A DNA stretch of 64,000 nucleotides from Cryptosporangium aurantiacum (GCF_900143005.1 NZ_FRCS01000005.1:372001-436000); one strand, 5' to 3'. Positions 25,194 through 37,607 are shown, numbered from the stretch's first letter. Made by a program: numbers and translations. Notes: a model not told the origin generated them from the letters alone.

Positions 25194-26329
25194 GCGTTGG
25201 TCCGCTCCTTCAACTCGGACACCGCCCGGACCGCGATCGGGTCGAGGCCGTGCAACAGGGCCAGGTAGACCGACGCGAAGTCCGGCACCGCGATGAGCGA
25301 CGCCAGTCGCTCGAGCTCGGAACCACCCTCCGCGTTCAGCACGCTGACTCCTATACCCCGTTCCCGGGCCAAGTCTTCAATCGCGTTCGCGCGTGCCGCG
25401 TCGACCTCGGACTCGCCGTCGTCACGCAGCAGCACCAGACGCAGTTTGGTGCTCGAGGCCGAGTCGACCCGGTCGGCGAAGAAGTCGTCCGCGTCGTCGG
25501 CCAGCGAACCGAACACGCCGTCGATCAGGCCGACGCGTCCACGGCCGGCCTCGATCAGGTTGCCCGCGATGGCGGGGTACCTGGCGTTCGCGGCGAGCTG
25601 GTCGGCGAACCGGTTCGCCGCGACCGTGGCCAGCGCGGAGGTGCCCCAGACGACCGGGATCGTGTTCGCCAGCTCGATCGCCAGCGACTTGCCCTCATTG
25701 ACGAACGACTCGGCGGTCGGGCGGCAGCGCTCGGCGTCGTTGTCGAGCCGGGTCGCGGTCTCGGCGAAGTCGGCCTCGGTCACCGCGGCCATGCCCAGCG
25801 CCCGTCCGGCGAGCAGCACGGGAACGGTCAGCGACCAGAACGCCACGCGCGCCGGGCGGCGGCGCGGTACCGGGACGAACAGTGCCCGCGCCCGCTCGGC
25901 CATCGACTGCAGCTCGCTGTCGGGTGCGCCGATCGCGACCAGCCGGGCGCCCCGGTGCATCGCGGCCTCGGCGGCGGCGAGCGCCTCCGGGCTGCGTCCG
26001 GACGCGGAGACCGCGATGACGACGTCCGCGGCGCCCACCCAGCCGGGGACGCCACGGGTGCGGTGCAGCACAACCGGCACCGGGCAGCGGGGGCCGGCGA
26101 CCGCGGACAGCACGTCACCGGTGCGGGCCGCGGTGCCGACGCCTGCCACGACCAGCGCGCGCGGGCGGATCTCCTCGGACAGCACGTGCAGACCGGCCTC
26201 GGCCGCCAGCGAGACGGCCTCCCGCAGCTGCGGCCCGGCGCCTGCGGTGGCGCGGAGCATCGCCGCCGGGTCGGCGCCGGCCAGTACGTCGGCGTCGTCG
26301 AGGCGGGTCTCGTCGATTGCCGCGGTCAT
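25190..26329 (-). CDS. SIS-domain phosphosugar isomerase-like protein
   Basis: The 379-residue protein resembles the archaeal-type bifunctional phosphoglucose/phosphomannose isomerases and the mycobacterial protein beside manB. The SIS domain shows VVAGVGTAARTGDVLSA, then VIAVSASGRSPEALAAA (the phosphosugar loop) and LVAIGAPDSELQSMAE. The C-terminal PMI-like half contains IPVVWGTSALATVAANRFAD. ATG 26329 has GGAGG 7 nt upstream. Its place between manB and manA argues for a role in hexose-phosphate supply, but activity in actinobacteria is not established. Confidence 0.85.
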   Translation of the reverse strand: MTAAIDETRLDDADVLAGADPAAMLRATAGAGPQLREAVSLAAEAGLHVLSEEIRPRALVVAGVGTAARTGDVLSAVAGPRCPVPVVLHRTRGVPGWVGAADVVIAVSASGRSPEALAAAEAAMHRGARLVAIGAPDSELQSMAERARALFVPVPRRRPARVAFWSLTVPVLLAGRALGMAAVTEADFAETATRLDNDAERCRPTAESFVNEGKSLAIELANTIPVVWGTSALATVAANRFADQLAANARYPAIAGNLIEAGRGRVGLIDGVFGSLADDADDFFADRVDSASSTKLRLVLLRDDGESEVDAARANAIEDLARERGIGVSVLNAEGGSELERLASLIAVPDFASVYLALLHGLDPIAVRAVSELKERTNA

Positions 26330-26429
26330 GAGGCGTCCTCCACTGCATTCTCGGAGGAGATTGGGAGCATCGTAGGGAGCCCTAGCGACCGAGGAGCGGA
26401 GCGGAGGAGGGCGCCGGGGTACACAGCAG

Positions 26430-26615
26430 TCACTGGGACTCACTACCCCGGTGACGGGCCTCGTCCAGCAACAGCACCGGGATGCCGTCCCGGATGGGAT
26501 ACGACCGGTCACAGACCGTGCAGGCCAGCTCGCCCGCCTCCTCGTCCAGGCGCAGCGGCGCGTGGTCCTCGCTCGGGCAGGCCAGGATCTCCAGAAGTGC
26601 GGAATCGACTGTCAC
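26430..26615 (-). CDS. Trm112-like small protein
   Basis: The 61-residue protein has a zinc-ribbon-like layout: LLEILACPSEDHAPL, then GELACTVCDRSYPIRDGIPV. Canonical Cys4 is reduced: CPSEDH replaces the usual CPxCK, so three Cys plus an acidic or His ligand remain. Trm112 family members act as partners or activators of methyltransferases. GTG 26615 overlaps the manB TGA. The conserved linkage with manB is known in actinobacteria, but the partner enzyme is not. Confidence 0.88.
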   Translation of the reverse strand: MTVDSALLEILACPSEDHAPLRLDEEAGELACTVCDRSYPIRDGIPVLLLDEARHRGSESQ

Positions 26616-28000
26616 AGTGCCTCCGGTGTAGAGCGGACCAGTGCCAGTACCTGGTCGCGGATCTCGGCCATCCGTTCCGGCGTCGCCGCCTCGACGTTCA
26701 GGCGAAGCAACGGTTCAGTGTTTGACGCTCGAAGGTTGAACCATGCGCCGTCCGGAAAACTGACCGTGGTTCCGTCGAGCGTGTCGACCTCGGCGTCGGG
26801 GCCGACCAGCGCGTCGAGCACTTTCTGGGTGCTCGCGGCCTGATCGGCCACCACCGAGTTGATCTCGCCGGAGGCGACGTACCGCTGGTATTCGCGCCCG
26901 ATCTCGGAGAGCGGCCGGTCGCTCTCGCCGAGGGCTGCGAGCACGTGCATCGCCGCCAGCATGCCGGTGTCGGCGCGCCAGAAGTCGCGGAAGTAGTAGT
27001 GCGCCGAGTGCTCCCCGCCGAAGACGGCGTCGCTCTCGGCCATCTGGGCCTTGATGAACGAGTGGCCCACTCGGGTGCGGACCGGGTTCCCGCCGTGCTC
27101 GCGCACGATCTCGGGGACGGCGCGGGACGTGATCAGGTTGTGGATGATCGTCGCGCCCGGGTGCTTGGCGAGTTCGCGGACGGCGACCAGCCCGGTGATC
27201 GCGCTCGGGCTGACCGGCTCACCCAACTCGTCCACCACGAAGCAGCGGTCGGCGTCGCCGTCGAACGCGAGACCGATGTCGGCCTTGTGCTCGACGACTG
27301 CCTTCTGCAGATCGACGAGGTTCGCCGGGTCGAGCGGGTTGGCTTCGTGGTTCGGGAAGTTCCCGTCCAGCTCGAAGTAGAGCGGCACGATCGTCAGCGG
27401 TAGGCCCTCGCCGAGCACCACCGGCACCGTGTATCCGCCCATGCCGTTCCCGGCGTCGACCACCACCGTGAGGGGCCGGACGCTACCGAGGTCGACCAGG
27501 TTCCGCAGGTACTTCGCGTACTCGCCGAGCAGGTCGACGCGGCTGATCTCACCGACCGTGCCCGCCGGGGTGATGCCCTCGTCCAGCAGCCGCTCCGCCT
27601 CCGAGCGGATCGTCGCCAGACCGCTCGCCTGGCCGATCGGCGTCGCGCCCGCCCGGCAGAGCTTGATGCCGTTGTACTGGGCCGGGTTGTGGCTGGCGGT
27701 GAACATCGCGCCGGGCAGGTTCAGGTGGCCCGCGGCGAAGTAGAGCAGGTCGGTGGAGCCCAGGCCCGCTTCGGTGACCGAGACGCCCTGGCTCATCGCG
27801 CCCTCGGCGAACGCCCTGGACAGCGGTATCGAGCTCTCCCGCATGTCGTGCGCGGTGACGATGCCGGTGCTGCCCTCGGCCCCCACCAGACGGGCGAACG
27901 CAGCGCCGAGCGCTCGCGCGACGTTCTCGTCGAACTGTTCGGGTACCACGCCGCGGACGTCGTACGCCTTGACCAGGCCAGAAAGGTCATGCGGGGACAC
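26612..28000 (-). CDS. manB: Phosphomannomutase/phosphoglucomutase
   Basis: The 462-residue alpha-D-phosphohexomutase converts mannose-6-phosphate to mannose-1-phosphate. The phosphoserine loop is FTASHNPAQYNG (Ser103), the metal loop AFDGDADRCFV, the sugar-binding region GGEHSAHYYFRDF, and the phosphate-binding loop lies near the C-terminus (RASNTEPLLRLNVEA). GTG 28000 has AGGAG about 9 nt upstream. It is the first gene of the manB-Trm112-SIS-CDF-manA series, transcribed away from DUF3499 with a 61-nt gap. Confidence 0.95.
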   Translation of the reverse strand: MSPHDLSGLVKAYDVRGVVPEQFDENVARALGAAFARLVGAEGSTGIVTAHDMRESSIPLSRAFAEGAMSQGVSVTEAGLGSTDLLYFAAGHLNLPGAMFTASHNPAQYNGIKLCRAGATPIGQASGLATIRSEAERLLDEGITPAGTVGEISRVDLLGEYAKYLRNLVDLGSVRPLTVVVDAGNGMGGYTVPVVLGEGLPLTIVPLYFELDGNFPNHEANPLDPANLVDLQKAVVEHKADIGLAFDGDADRCFVVDELGEPVSPSAITGLVAVRELAKHPGATIIHNLITSRAVPEIVREHGGNPVRTRVGHSFIKAQMAESDAVFGGEHSAHYYFRDFWRADTGMLAAMHVLAALGESDRPLSEIGREYQRYVASGEINSVVADQAASTQKVLDALVGPDAEVDTLDGTTVSFPDGAWFNLRASNTEPLLRLNVEAATPERMAEIRDQVLALVRSTPEAL

Positions 28001-28061
28001 GGCGGGCGCTCCTTCGGTGCGGTGCGATGCTCGGGAGCCTATCCGGAGCGAACGACGGCAC

Positions 28062-28418
28062 TCAGCGCGGATTGGGCAGCGCGCGCAGGTGTCCCCGTCT
28101 GCCGACCTGCGGCGAACCGTCCTTGGCGACGCTCTCCGCGGTCGCCGGGCGGGCCGCCTCGCGGACCGCGTCGGCCAGCGCCGCGAGGTCGTCGCTGGTC
28201 GGCGGTGGTGCGGCCCAGTCACCTTCGGCGCGCACGAGGTCCCAGCCCTTGGGGGCGGTGAGCCGCTCGGCGTGACCCTCGCAGAGGTCGTAGGTGTGCG
28301 GTTCGTGCGATACCGCGAGCGGACCGATCACCGCGGTCGACTCCGCGTAGACGTAGGTCAACGTCGCCACCGCAGGCTGGGAACAGCCATTCTTTGAGCA
28401 GCGCCGGTGAGACCTCAC
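28062..28418 (-). CDS. DUF3499 family protein
   Basis: The 118-residue protein starts RSHRRCSKNGCSQPAVATLT and contains YDLCEGHAERLTAPKGWDL, the conserved Cys/His pattern (CxxxxC, CxxH) of this actinobacteria-only family, probably a zinc-binding fold. Function is unknown. GTG 28418 is preferred over the upstream TTG because the family begins here and because TACCGT lies exactly 6 nt before it (leaderless). It is divergent from the zincin-like gene, as in mycobacteria. Confidence 0.88.
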   Translation of the reverse strand: MRSHRRCSKNGCSQPAVATLTYVYAESTAVIGPLAVSHEPHTYDLCEGHAERLTAPKGWDLVRAEGDWAAPPPTSDDLAALADAVREAARPATAESVAKDGSPQVGRRGHLRALPNPR

Positions 28419-28424
28419 GGCGGA

Positions 28425-28430
28425 ACGGTA
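28425..28430 (-). promoter_or_regulatory. -10 element of leaderless promoter for DUF3499
   Basis: On the minus strand TACCGT is separated from GTG 28418 by 6 nt; no ribosome site is present. Confidence 0.5.
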
Positions 28431-28530
28431 TCGGGCGGGGGGCTCCTGCGCCAACGGTCGCCCGCGGTGTGGCGGGTGTGTCGCACATCAACCGGGGTGA
28501 ATCGACCGGTCCATCCGCGCTCGGGCGCAC

Positions 28531-28536
28531 TATCCT
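28531..28536 (+). promoter_or_regulatory. -10 element of leaderless promoter for zincin-like gene
   Basis: TATCCT is separated from ATG 28543 by 6 nt; no ribosome site is present. With the element at 28425 it forms a divergent leaderless pair. Confidence 0.55.
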
Positions 28537-28542
28537 GCTGCC

Positions 28543-29007
28543 ATGTCCTCCGCCGCCGAGCACCGGCGCCGCCCCGGTACCTCCCGCCGTGACCGGCGCG
28601 GCCGAGGCATGCGCGGACGTCTGGTCCCGGCCACGGTCCCGCTCTCCCGCAGCCGCGCGCAGATCTTCGACGACCTCGTGCTGGACGCCGTCGAGCACCT
28701 CGAGCCGCGGTGGTCCACGCAACTGCGCGACGTCGAGTTCGCGGTCGAGGACGTTCCGCCGGAGCTGCCGTCCTACGACTCGGACGTGCTGGAGGACGGC
28801 AACGTCCCGCTGGCGCGGCTGCTGCCGGGGCGGGACGGCGGGCGGGGTCGCAGCACTCCGCCGCGGATCGTCGTCTACCGGCGCCCGCTGGAGGCACGCG
28901 CCTACGACCGGGAGGACCTCGCCGACCTGGTTCACGACGTCGTCGTGGAGCAGGTGGCGAACCTGCTCGGCCTCGATCCCGACGACGTCGACCCGCCCGG
29001 CCACTGA
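28543..29007 (+). CDS. Metallopeptidase-family (zincin-like) protein with degenerate HExxH
   Basis: The 154-residue protein begins with an Arg-rich leader of about 30 residues. The core FDDLVLDAVEHLEPRWSTQL and IVVYRRPLEARAYDREDL match the short zincin family (DUF1025-like). The helix that normally carries HExxH reads LVHDVVVEQVANLLG, keeping the His but with an Asp-Val change and a shifted Glu, so activity is uncertain. The arrangement opposite DUF3499 is conserved in actinobacteria. Confidence 0.8.
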   Translation: MSSAAEHRRRPGTSRRDRRGRGMRGRLVPATVPLSRSRAQIFDDLVLDAVEHLEPRWSTQLRDVEFAVEDVPPELPSYDSDVLEDGNVPLARLLPGRDGGRGRSTPPRIVVYRRPLEARAYDREDLADLVHDVVVEQVANLLGLDPDDVDPPGH

Positions 29008-29047
29008 GCTTGCCTGAACGAGCCTCATCGGGGACGGGGGGTCCGGG

Positions 29048-30823
29048 ATGAGTTCCGTGCCCTTACGGCGCGGTCAGCAGAGCTATCGCGGGCGACACGA
29101 GGTGGCCCGCCGTAGCTCCGCGCTACCCGTGTCGCCGCGGCACCTCGCTCCGCGGCGGTGGCCCGCCGTGCTCCTTGCCCTGGCCGGTGGCGCGCTCGCC
29201 TACGCGGGTGCCCGCCGCACCGGACCGCTCGCCGCGCCGCCCCCGGAACCGGCCGAGTCCGCGCTGATCGCGGACGGACAGTTCCCGCTCGGCGGGTGGA
29301 CCGCCGAGTCCGCCGCCGCGCTCCAGGTGGCCGCCTACCGGGCGGTCCGCGACACGGTCCCCGGCGTCACCGCGGCCCGCGAGCTGATGGTGCTGGCCGC
29401 GGTTGTGACGGCCGTACTGGTCGGTGTGCTGGCCCGCCGGGTCGGGTCGAGCCTCCCGGCCACCGCGCTGGCCGTCGTCGTCGCGGCGGGCCTGCCGTGG
29501 GCGGTGGCCGGGCACCGGCTGGTCACTCCGGTCAACCTCGCCGTGCCGTGGCTGCTCGCCGCCGTTCTGCTCGCCCGTCCGACCACCCGCCGCGCGATCC
29601 CACCCGCGGTGCTCTGCGCCGGGGTCGGGGTGCTGACCGCTCCCCTGGTGGCCCCGGTCGCGGTGACGACGACGGCGGCGGTGCTGGCGTGCCGGGACGT
29701 CGGCGCCGGCTGGACGCGGTCGACACGGATCGCCGGGGTCGCCGTGCTCGGCGTCCTCGCTGCGGGGTTGTTCGTGCTGGTCGGTTTCGACGCCGCCCCG
29801 CGCGTCCGGCCGACCGTCGTCGACTGGGTCGTGCTCGGCGCGGTCGTGCTGGGCGCGGCGATCGGCACGATCGTCCGCTGGCTGCGGCCGTTCGCGTTCG
29901 TCGTACTGGTGTGCGGGGTGGTCGCGGCAACCGCGGCGCCGATCCGGACACCGCTGTTATTGCTCGCGCTACCGGCTGCGGCGGTCGTCCTCGGAGCGAC
30001 GATCGACGCAGCCGCGACCGTGAGCGGCGTCCGCAGCCGGGTACGCGCCACCGCAGCCGCCGTGACCGTGGTGCTGGTCGCCGGCGTAGCGCTGGTGCTG
30101 ACCGGGCCGCAGGTGACCGCCGCGGCCCGCTCCGGCCCGGTGGAGGCCGTGGCGTGGGCCCGCGACCACTCCGGGACGGCGCTGCTGGTCGTCGACGACG
30201 CGGTCTGGACGGCGTCCGGCGACCCCGGCGGCCTGCCGGACGCCGAACGCGGCCGGGTGCTGCGGTACCGCGACACGACCGCGGACAGCCTCGACCAGGC
30301 CGACGTGCTCCTCATCGGAGTTCGGCCGGAGCCGGGATCGGCCGCGGCGTCCGCATGGCAGCGCTCGGTCCGGATCGCCCGGTTCGAGCGGTCCGAGGTG
30401 CGGTTGGTGGTCCCGTCCGTGGCGAAGTACGAGCGCGCGGCTGCGGCCGGCCGGATCGCCCGTCGGTCCGCGGTCCGGGCCCTGCTGCCCCTGTTGGTGG
30501 CCCGGCCACCCGTCGTTTCGGTGTTGTCCGACGCCGAGGTGGACGGACGGCTGCTGACCGTCCTGACTGAACTGGCCACCGATTATCGGCTCGAGATCGC
30601 CGCGTTGCCTGCCGTCCCCGGCGAGTCGGGGCCGTACAGCTTGCGGCGTCAGGCGCGCATCACGTCGCTCGACGGCGTCCCGGTCGGACCGGACGCACCG
30701 TCCACCGAGGTGCTCCGACAGTGGTTGCAGGCGCAATTGCCGCCGCACCAACCGATCGTGTCGGTCGGGCGAGACGGCGTAACCGTGCGCTTCCCGGCGC
30801 CGAGCGCCCTGGGAGTGCTTTAA
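29048..30823 (+). CDS. Large polytopic membrane protein of unknown function
   Basis: The 591-residue protein has about nine membrane helices between residues 38 and 355 (for example VLLALAGGALAYAGA, LMVLAAVVTAVLVGVLA and FAFVVLVCGVVAATAA). A soluble domain of about 230 residues follows (EAVAWARDHSGTALLVVDDA and ITSLDGVPVGPDAPS). The overall shape, a GT-C-like membrane part with an extracytoplasmic domain, suggests a glycosyltransferase-like protein, but no catalytic motif is clear. It starts 40 nt after the zincin-like gene and probably shares its transcript. It converges on whiB with 15 nt between the stops. Confidence 0.7.
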   Translation: MSSVPLRRGQQSYRGRHEVARRSSALPVSPRHLAPRRWPAVLLALAGGALAYAGARRTGPLAAPPPEPAESALIADGQFPLGGWTAESAAALQVAAYRAVRDTVPGVTAARELMVLAAVVTAVLVGVLARRVGSSLPATALAVVVAAGLPWAVAGHRLVTPVNLAVPWLLAAVLLARPTTRRAIPPAVLCAGVGVLTAPLVAPVAVTTTAAVLACRDVGAGWTRSTRIAGVAVLGVLAAGLFVLVGFDAAPRVRPTVVDWVVLGAVVLGAAIGTIVRWLRPFAFVVLVCGVVAATAAPIRTPLLLLALPAAAVVLGATIDAAATVSGVRSRVRATAAAVTVVLVAGVALVLTGPQVTAAARSGPVEAVAWARDHSGTALLVVDDAVWTASGDPGGLPDAERGRVLRYRDTTADSLDQADVLLIGVRPEPGSAAASAWQRSVRIARFERSEVRLVVPSVAKYERAAAAGRIARRSAVRALLPLLVARPPVVSVLSDAEVDGRLLTVLTELATDYRLEIAALPAVPGESGPYSLRRQARITSLDGVPVGPDAPSTEVLRQWLQAQLPPHQPIVSVGRDGVTVRFPAPSALGVL

Positions 30824-30838
30824 GCACGGTCGACTGAC

Positions 30839-31096
30839 TCAGACGACACGCTTCTTGAGCTTGCGTCGCTCGCGTTCCGACAGTCCACCCCAGATACCGA
30901 AGCGTTCGTCGTGTGCAAGCGCGTACTCCAAGCATTCCGCTTTGACCTCGCACCCGGTGCAGATGCGCTTGGCCTCGCGGGTCGAACCGCCCTTCTCCGG
31001 AAAGAAAGCTTCCGGGTCTGTCTGCGCGCAGAGCGCGCGGTCCTGCCACTCCGGTGCGTCACCGACTACGAGATCGGTGATCACTTCTGCGGCCAC
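30839..31096 (-). CDS. whiB: WhiB-family Fe-S transcription factor (WhiB2/WhmD type)
   Basis: The 85-residue protein has the four cluster-ligating Cys (ALCAQTDPEAFFP, ICTGCEVKAEC), the G[IV]WGG turn (RFGIWGGLSERERR) and a basic C-terminal tail (KLKKRV). This is the WhiB2/WhmD class, which with WhiA controls sporulation septation in streptomycetes and division in mycobacteria. GTG 31096 has GGAGG 7 nt upstream. Its position next to manB and F420 genes matches mycobacterial whiB2. A palindrome overlaps its likely -10. Confidence 0.95.
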   Translation of the reverse strand: MAAEVITDLVVGDAPEWQDRALCAQTDPEAFFPEKGGSTREAKRICTGCEVKAECLEYALAHDERFGIWGGLSERERRKLKKRVV

Positions 31097-31183
31097 TGCC
31101 GTGCCTCCTCCACTCGTACGCCGGCCGCGCGGCTGGCGCGTCGAACCCCCTGTGGAAGGCGATATTGACTATCCCCGATGGGA

Positions 31184-31213
31184 ATTACACGCGTGTAATG
31201 CCGGTCGCGTCAA
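31184..31213 (-). promoter_or_regulatory. whiB promoter with 16-bp palindromic operator over the -10
   Basis: On the minus strand TTGACG (31208-31213) and TGTAAT (31184-31189) are spaced by 18 nt. The perfect palindrome ATTACACGCGTGTAAT (31184-31199) covers the -10. A second symmetric element, ACATAT-7-ATATGT, lies upstream at 31217-31235. BldD controls whiB in streptomycetes and binds TNAC-N5-GTNA; here the TTAC and GTAA halves are 6 nt apart, so BldD is possible but not an exact match. Confidence 0.6.
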
Positions 31214-31375
31214 GAGACATATTGACCTGATATGTGCATTTTTATCACGTATCAGCCCGGGTGAGGGAACCCACCCTGGCAAAAAGGGTCGAACCGACGC
31301 CGAGTGGGAACACCTGTCACTCGCTACCCCGCGGACCTCAGAGTCCCAGGTCACAGCAACTGCGGCTGCCCCGAG

Positions 31376-32671
31376 TCAGGCGTCTGGGGGTGCCGCGGCG
31401 GCCAGGATCGCCGCGCAGATCCGATTCGCATCCTCGGCGGCATCCGTCGTCTCGGCGCCGAGAAGGTAGGGCGGCATCGTGTAGATCAGGTTCCGGAACG
31501 GCCGCAGCCACACCCCGCGGTCGACGACCGCCCCGGTCACTCGAGCGACGTCCACCGGCGATCGCAGCTCCACCACGCCGATCCCGCCGCGCACCCGGAC
31601 GTCCGCCACGCCGGGCAGCGCCCGCGCCGGCTCCAGACCGGCCCGCAGCCGCTCGGACAGCCGCGCCACGGTCGCACGCCACGGCCCTTCCAGCAGCAAC
31701 CGGATGCTCGCCACCGACACCGCTGCCGCGAGCGGATTGGCCATGAACGTCGGACCGTGCATCAGTGTGCCGACGCCGGTCGCCACCGCACGTGTTGTAA
31801 GCACCGCAGCCATCGTCAGGTACCCACCGGTCATCGCCTTGCCGACCGCCATGACGTCCGGGCTCACGCCCGCCGCGTCGGCCGCGAAGAGCGTCCCGGT
31901 GCGGCCGAACCCGGTCGCGATCTCGTCGAAGATCAGCAGGACGCCGGTCGCGTCACAGACCTCGCGCAGCACCCGCAGGTAGACCGGGTCGTAAAAGCGC
32001 ATACCACCGGCGTTCTGGACGACCGGCTCGACGATCACCGCGGCCAGCTCCCCAGCGTGCCGCTCCACCATCGTGACCAACTCGTCGGCGTACCCGGCGT
32101 CGAACTCGGCCGGCGGGGCGGGCGCGAAGAGGTGCTGGGGCAGCACACCGGAGAACAGGTGGTGCATGCCGTTGACCGGGTCGCAGACCGCCATCGCGCC
32201 GAACGTGTCGCCGTAGTAACCGCTGCGGACGGTCAGCAGCCGCATGCGGTCCGGGTGTCCGGTCGAGAACTGGTACTGCAGCGCGGTCTTGATCGCCACC
32301 TCGACGGCGACCGACCCGGAATCGGCGAAGAACACGGTCTCCAGCGGCGCCGGGGTGATCTCCACCAGCAGGCGAGCCAACTCGACCGCCGGCGGGTGCG
32401 TCAGCCCGCCGAACATGACGTGCGCCATGCGTCCGAGCTGGTCGGCGGCGGCCGCGTTGAGCACCGGGTGGTTGTAACCGTGGATCGCGGCCCACCAGGA
32501 GCTGGTCCCGTCGACCAGTTCCCGCCCGTCCGCCAGCCGCAGCCGCACCCCGGACGCCGAGACCACCGGCAGAACCGGCGCGGGGCCGGTCAACTGCGCG
32601 TACGGGTGCCAGATGTGGGCGGCGTCCAGCGCGAGAAGTTCGTCGGCCGGACGGTCCTGGTACGTCGCCAT
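31376..32671 (-). CDS. bioA: Adenosylmethionine-8-amino-7-oxononanoate transaminase
   Basis: The 431-residue PLP enzyme makes DAPA from KAPA in biotin synthesis, using S-adenosylmethionine as amino donor. It shows the typical N-terminus ([11 protein letters not shown]), [41 protein letters not shown] and the PLP-Lys segment [18 protein letters not shown] 32671 is used. No other bio gene is in the window, so it is separated from bioF/bioD/bioB, or these lie elsewhere. Confidence 0.93.
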   Translation of the reverse strand: MATYQDRPADELLALDAAHIWHPYAQLTGPAPVLPVVSASGVRLRLADGRELVDGTSSWWAAIHGYNHPVLNAAAADQLGRMAHVMFGGLTHPPAVELARLLVEITPAPLETVFFADSGSVAVEVAIKTALQYQFSTGHPDRMRLLTVRSGYYGDTFGAMAVCDPVNGMHHLFSGVLPQHLFAPAPPAEFDAGYADELVTMVERHAGELAAVIVEPVVQNAGGMRFYDPVYLRVLREVCDATGVLLIFDEIATGFGRTGTLFAADAAGVSPDVMAVGKAMTGGYLTMAAVLTTRAVATGVGTLMHGPTFMANPLAAAVSVASIRLLLEGPWRATVARLSERLRAGLEPARALPGVADVRVRGGIGVVELRSPVDVARVTGAVVDRGVWLRPFRNLIYTMPPYLLGAETTDAAEDANRICAAILAAAAPPDA

Positions 32672-32776
32672 GGGGGCCGACCCTACTGACCACGCCTCGG
32701 ACGCCCGCGACGCTCGTTTACGTAAAACCGACAAACAGGGCTTATTCTGCGAAGACGACCAGCATGGGGGTGCCGG

Positions 32777-34952
32777 GTGGATCGTCCGACGAGCGGCTAC
32801 TGGCCCAGCCGGGACACCGTGCTGGCCGCGCCCGACCGGATCGCAGCCGTCGACCGCGCGCAGGCCATCGCTTCCCGCTGCCTCGCCGATCAGCTGGCCC
32901 GGCTCGTCGCCGAGGCCTGCGGGGCACCGAACGCGCTGATCTCGCTGGTCCATGTCCAGCGCCAGATCGTGCTCGGCTCGTTCGGCGCCGGGCGCGCGGG
33001 TGCCGGCCCCGCCGAGATCGCCGCCGAGCGGTCGCTGTGCGAGGCGGTGGTCGCGGCCGGGATCCCGATCATCGTCGGCGACGCGACCCAGGACCGGCGG
33101 TTCGCCGAGACCGCCGCGGTACGGAAGCACGGCCTCGCCGCCTACGTCGGGTTCCCGATCCGGGACGCCGACGACCAGGTCGTCGGCGTCCTGGCGATCG
33201 GCGACCATCTGCCGCGCGACTGGTCGGCCCGCCAGCTCACGGTGATCGACGACGCCGCCCAGCTGTTCACGACGGGCCTGGCAGGCGAGATCGACCGCGA
33301 GCGCCGGAGCGCCAACCCACCGCCGGTCGCCGACGTCAACGACGAGCTCGCCGACCGGCTCGACGAGATCAACGCGTTCACCGACGCGCTGCTCACCAGC
33401 CTCCAGACCGGCGTCGCCGCCTGCGACCGGCACGGGCGCCTGGTCGTCTTCAACCAGGCGCTGCGCCGGATGCTCGGCGTCGCCGACGACAACTACGCCG
33501 ACTGCGCGCCGGACGAGTGGCCGGCCGCCATGCACCTCTACCACCCCGACCGGCGTCCGTTCTCCGCCGACGACATGCCGCTCCGCCGGGCGCTGCGCGG
33601 CGAGCGTGTCCGGGACATCGACGTGCTGGTGCTCGCCCCGGGCCACCGCCCGCGGATGGTCTCGGTCAACGGCCAGCCGATCGTCGACACGTCAGGCGAC
33701 CGGATCGGCGCGGTGATCACCGCCGAGGACATCACCCAGCGCCGCCGCGCGGAACAGCTCCAGGCCTGCGAGCTGGCCACGGCGCAGGCACTGGCGGACA
33801 CGTCCGACCTGGCCGCCGCCACCACGACGACGCTCGCGGCGATCGGCACCAGCCTGCACTGGCCGCACGCCGAACTCTGGCTCGCCGACGAGCTGTCCGG
33901 CGCGCTCACTCCGATCGCCCGCTGGGACGAGCCCGGACGCGAGCCGATCCCGCGCATGTCCGAGCCCGTCGTCGGTGGTTCCGGCCTCACCGGCACGGTC
34001 TGGAAGACCGGGACGCCGATCTGGGTGGCGGACATCGCGACCGGACCGCTGTCGGACCCGATCGCAGCCGGCTGCGGCCTGCACGCCGCGCTCGGCGTCC
34101 CGGTGCGCAGCGGCGAGCGGACGATCGGCGTCCTGACGTTCTACTCCGCGCACGCCGAGGAGCCCGAGAGCTCGCTGATCGCGGTCCTGCTCGGCATCGC
34201 GGCGCAGATCGGGCAGTACCTGGAGCGCCGCCGCGCGGAGAGTTACGCCGCCCGGCTGGCACGCTCCGAGGAGGAGTACATCGCGCTGGTCGGCCACGAG
34301 CTCCGGACGCCGTTGACGTCGATCGCGGCCTACACCGAGCTGCTCCGCGAGTCCGGGGACGAGGAGCGTCTCGGCGGCGTCCGGCCGCTGCTGGAGGTCG
34401 TCGACCGCAACACGCGCCTGCTGCTGGCGATCGTCGAGAACCTGCTCGACCTGGCCGCGCTCGACTCCGGCCACACGATGCTCGAACTCGTCCCCACCGA
34501 CCTGGCGACGATCGTCCGCGACGCGGTCGACGCGTACGCTCCGGCCGCCGGCGAGCAGGGCGTCCGCCTCCGGGCGCAGCTACCGTCGGAGGCGCCGCTC
34601 GTCGCCGACCCGGAACGGCTCCGGCAGGCCGTCGACCACCTCATCGACAACGCCGTGCGCTACAGCCCGGACGGCGGGGACGTGGACGTGTCGCTCGAGG
34701 CCAGTGACGGGTCGGTGGCGCTCACCGTCGCCGACACCGGAATCGGCATCCCGGTGAACGAGCTGGAGGTCGTGACCCGCCGGTTGCGCCGCGGTACCCG
34801 CAGCACCGAACGGAAGATCCGCGGTACCGGGCTCGGCCTGGCGATCGCCACGACCGTGCTGGCCAGGCACGGCGGCACGCTCACCCTGCAGTCGCAGGGT
34901 GAGCAGGGCACGACCGCGACCGCACGGCTCCCGCTGCGTCCCCCGGTGGCCG

Positions 34953-34966
<14 letters not shown>
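32777..34966 (+). CDS. Orphan GAF-PAS-GAF sensor histidine kinase
   Basis: The 729-residue protein has no membrane helix. GAF 1 is at about 28-170 ([18 protein letters not shown]), PAS at about 195-320 ([19 protein letters not shown]), GAF 2 at about 330-480 ([19 protein letters not shown]), HisKA with [16 protein letters not shown] (phospho-His507), and HATPase_c with [19 protein letters not shown] and GTGLGLAIA. It is therefore a cytoplasmic sensor, perhaps of redox, gas or nucleotide ligands. No response regulator is adjacent. GTG 32777 follows GGGGG. Its end overlaps convergent fbiC by 14 nt. Confidence 0.92.
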
Positions 34967-37550
<2,584 letters not shown>

Positions 37551-37557
37551 GACGGCC

Positions 37558-37563
37558 ACCCTA
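37558..37563 (-). promoter_or_regulatory. -10 element of probable leaderless fbiC promoter
   Basis: On the minus strand TAGGGT is separated from ATG 37550 by 7 nt; no ribosome site is visible. Confidence 0.4.
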
Positions 37564-37607
37564 TGTCGCTGCGGAGCCGGTTGACCGAGGGGTTTTTGTG
37601 GCGCGGG

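Noticed and set aside
26430-26615. Trm112-like protein considered a broken gene because of its missing Cys
   Set aside because: Length, coupling to manB and the rest of the family pattern are normal; CPSEDH-type variants are plausible in this lineage.
29158-30570. Long plus-strand frame overlapping the membrane protein at 29048
   Set aside because: Arg/Gly-rich composition without motifs; the overlapping frame has membrane helices and normal codon bias.
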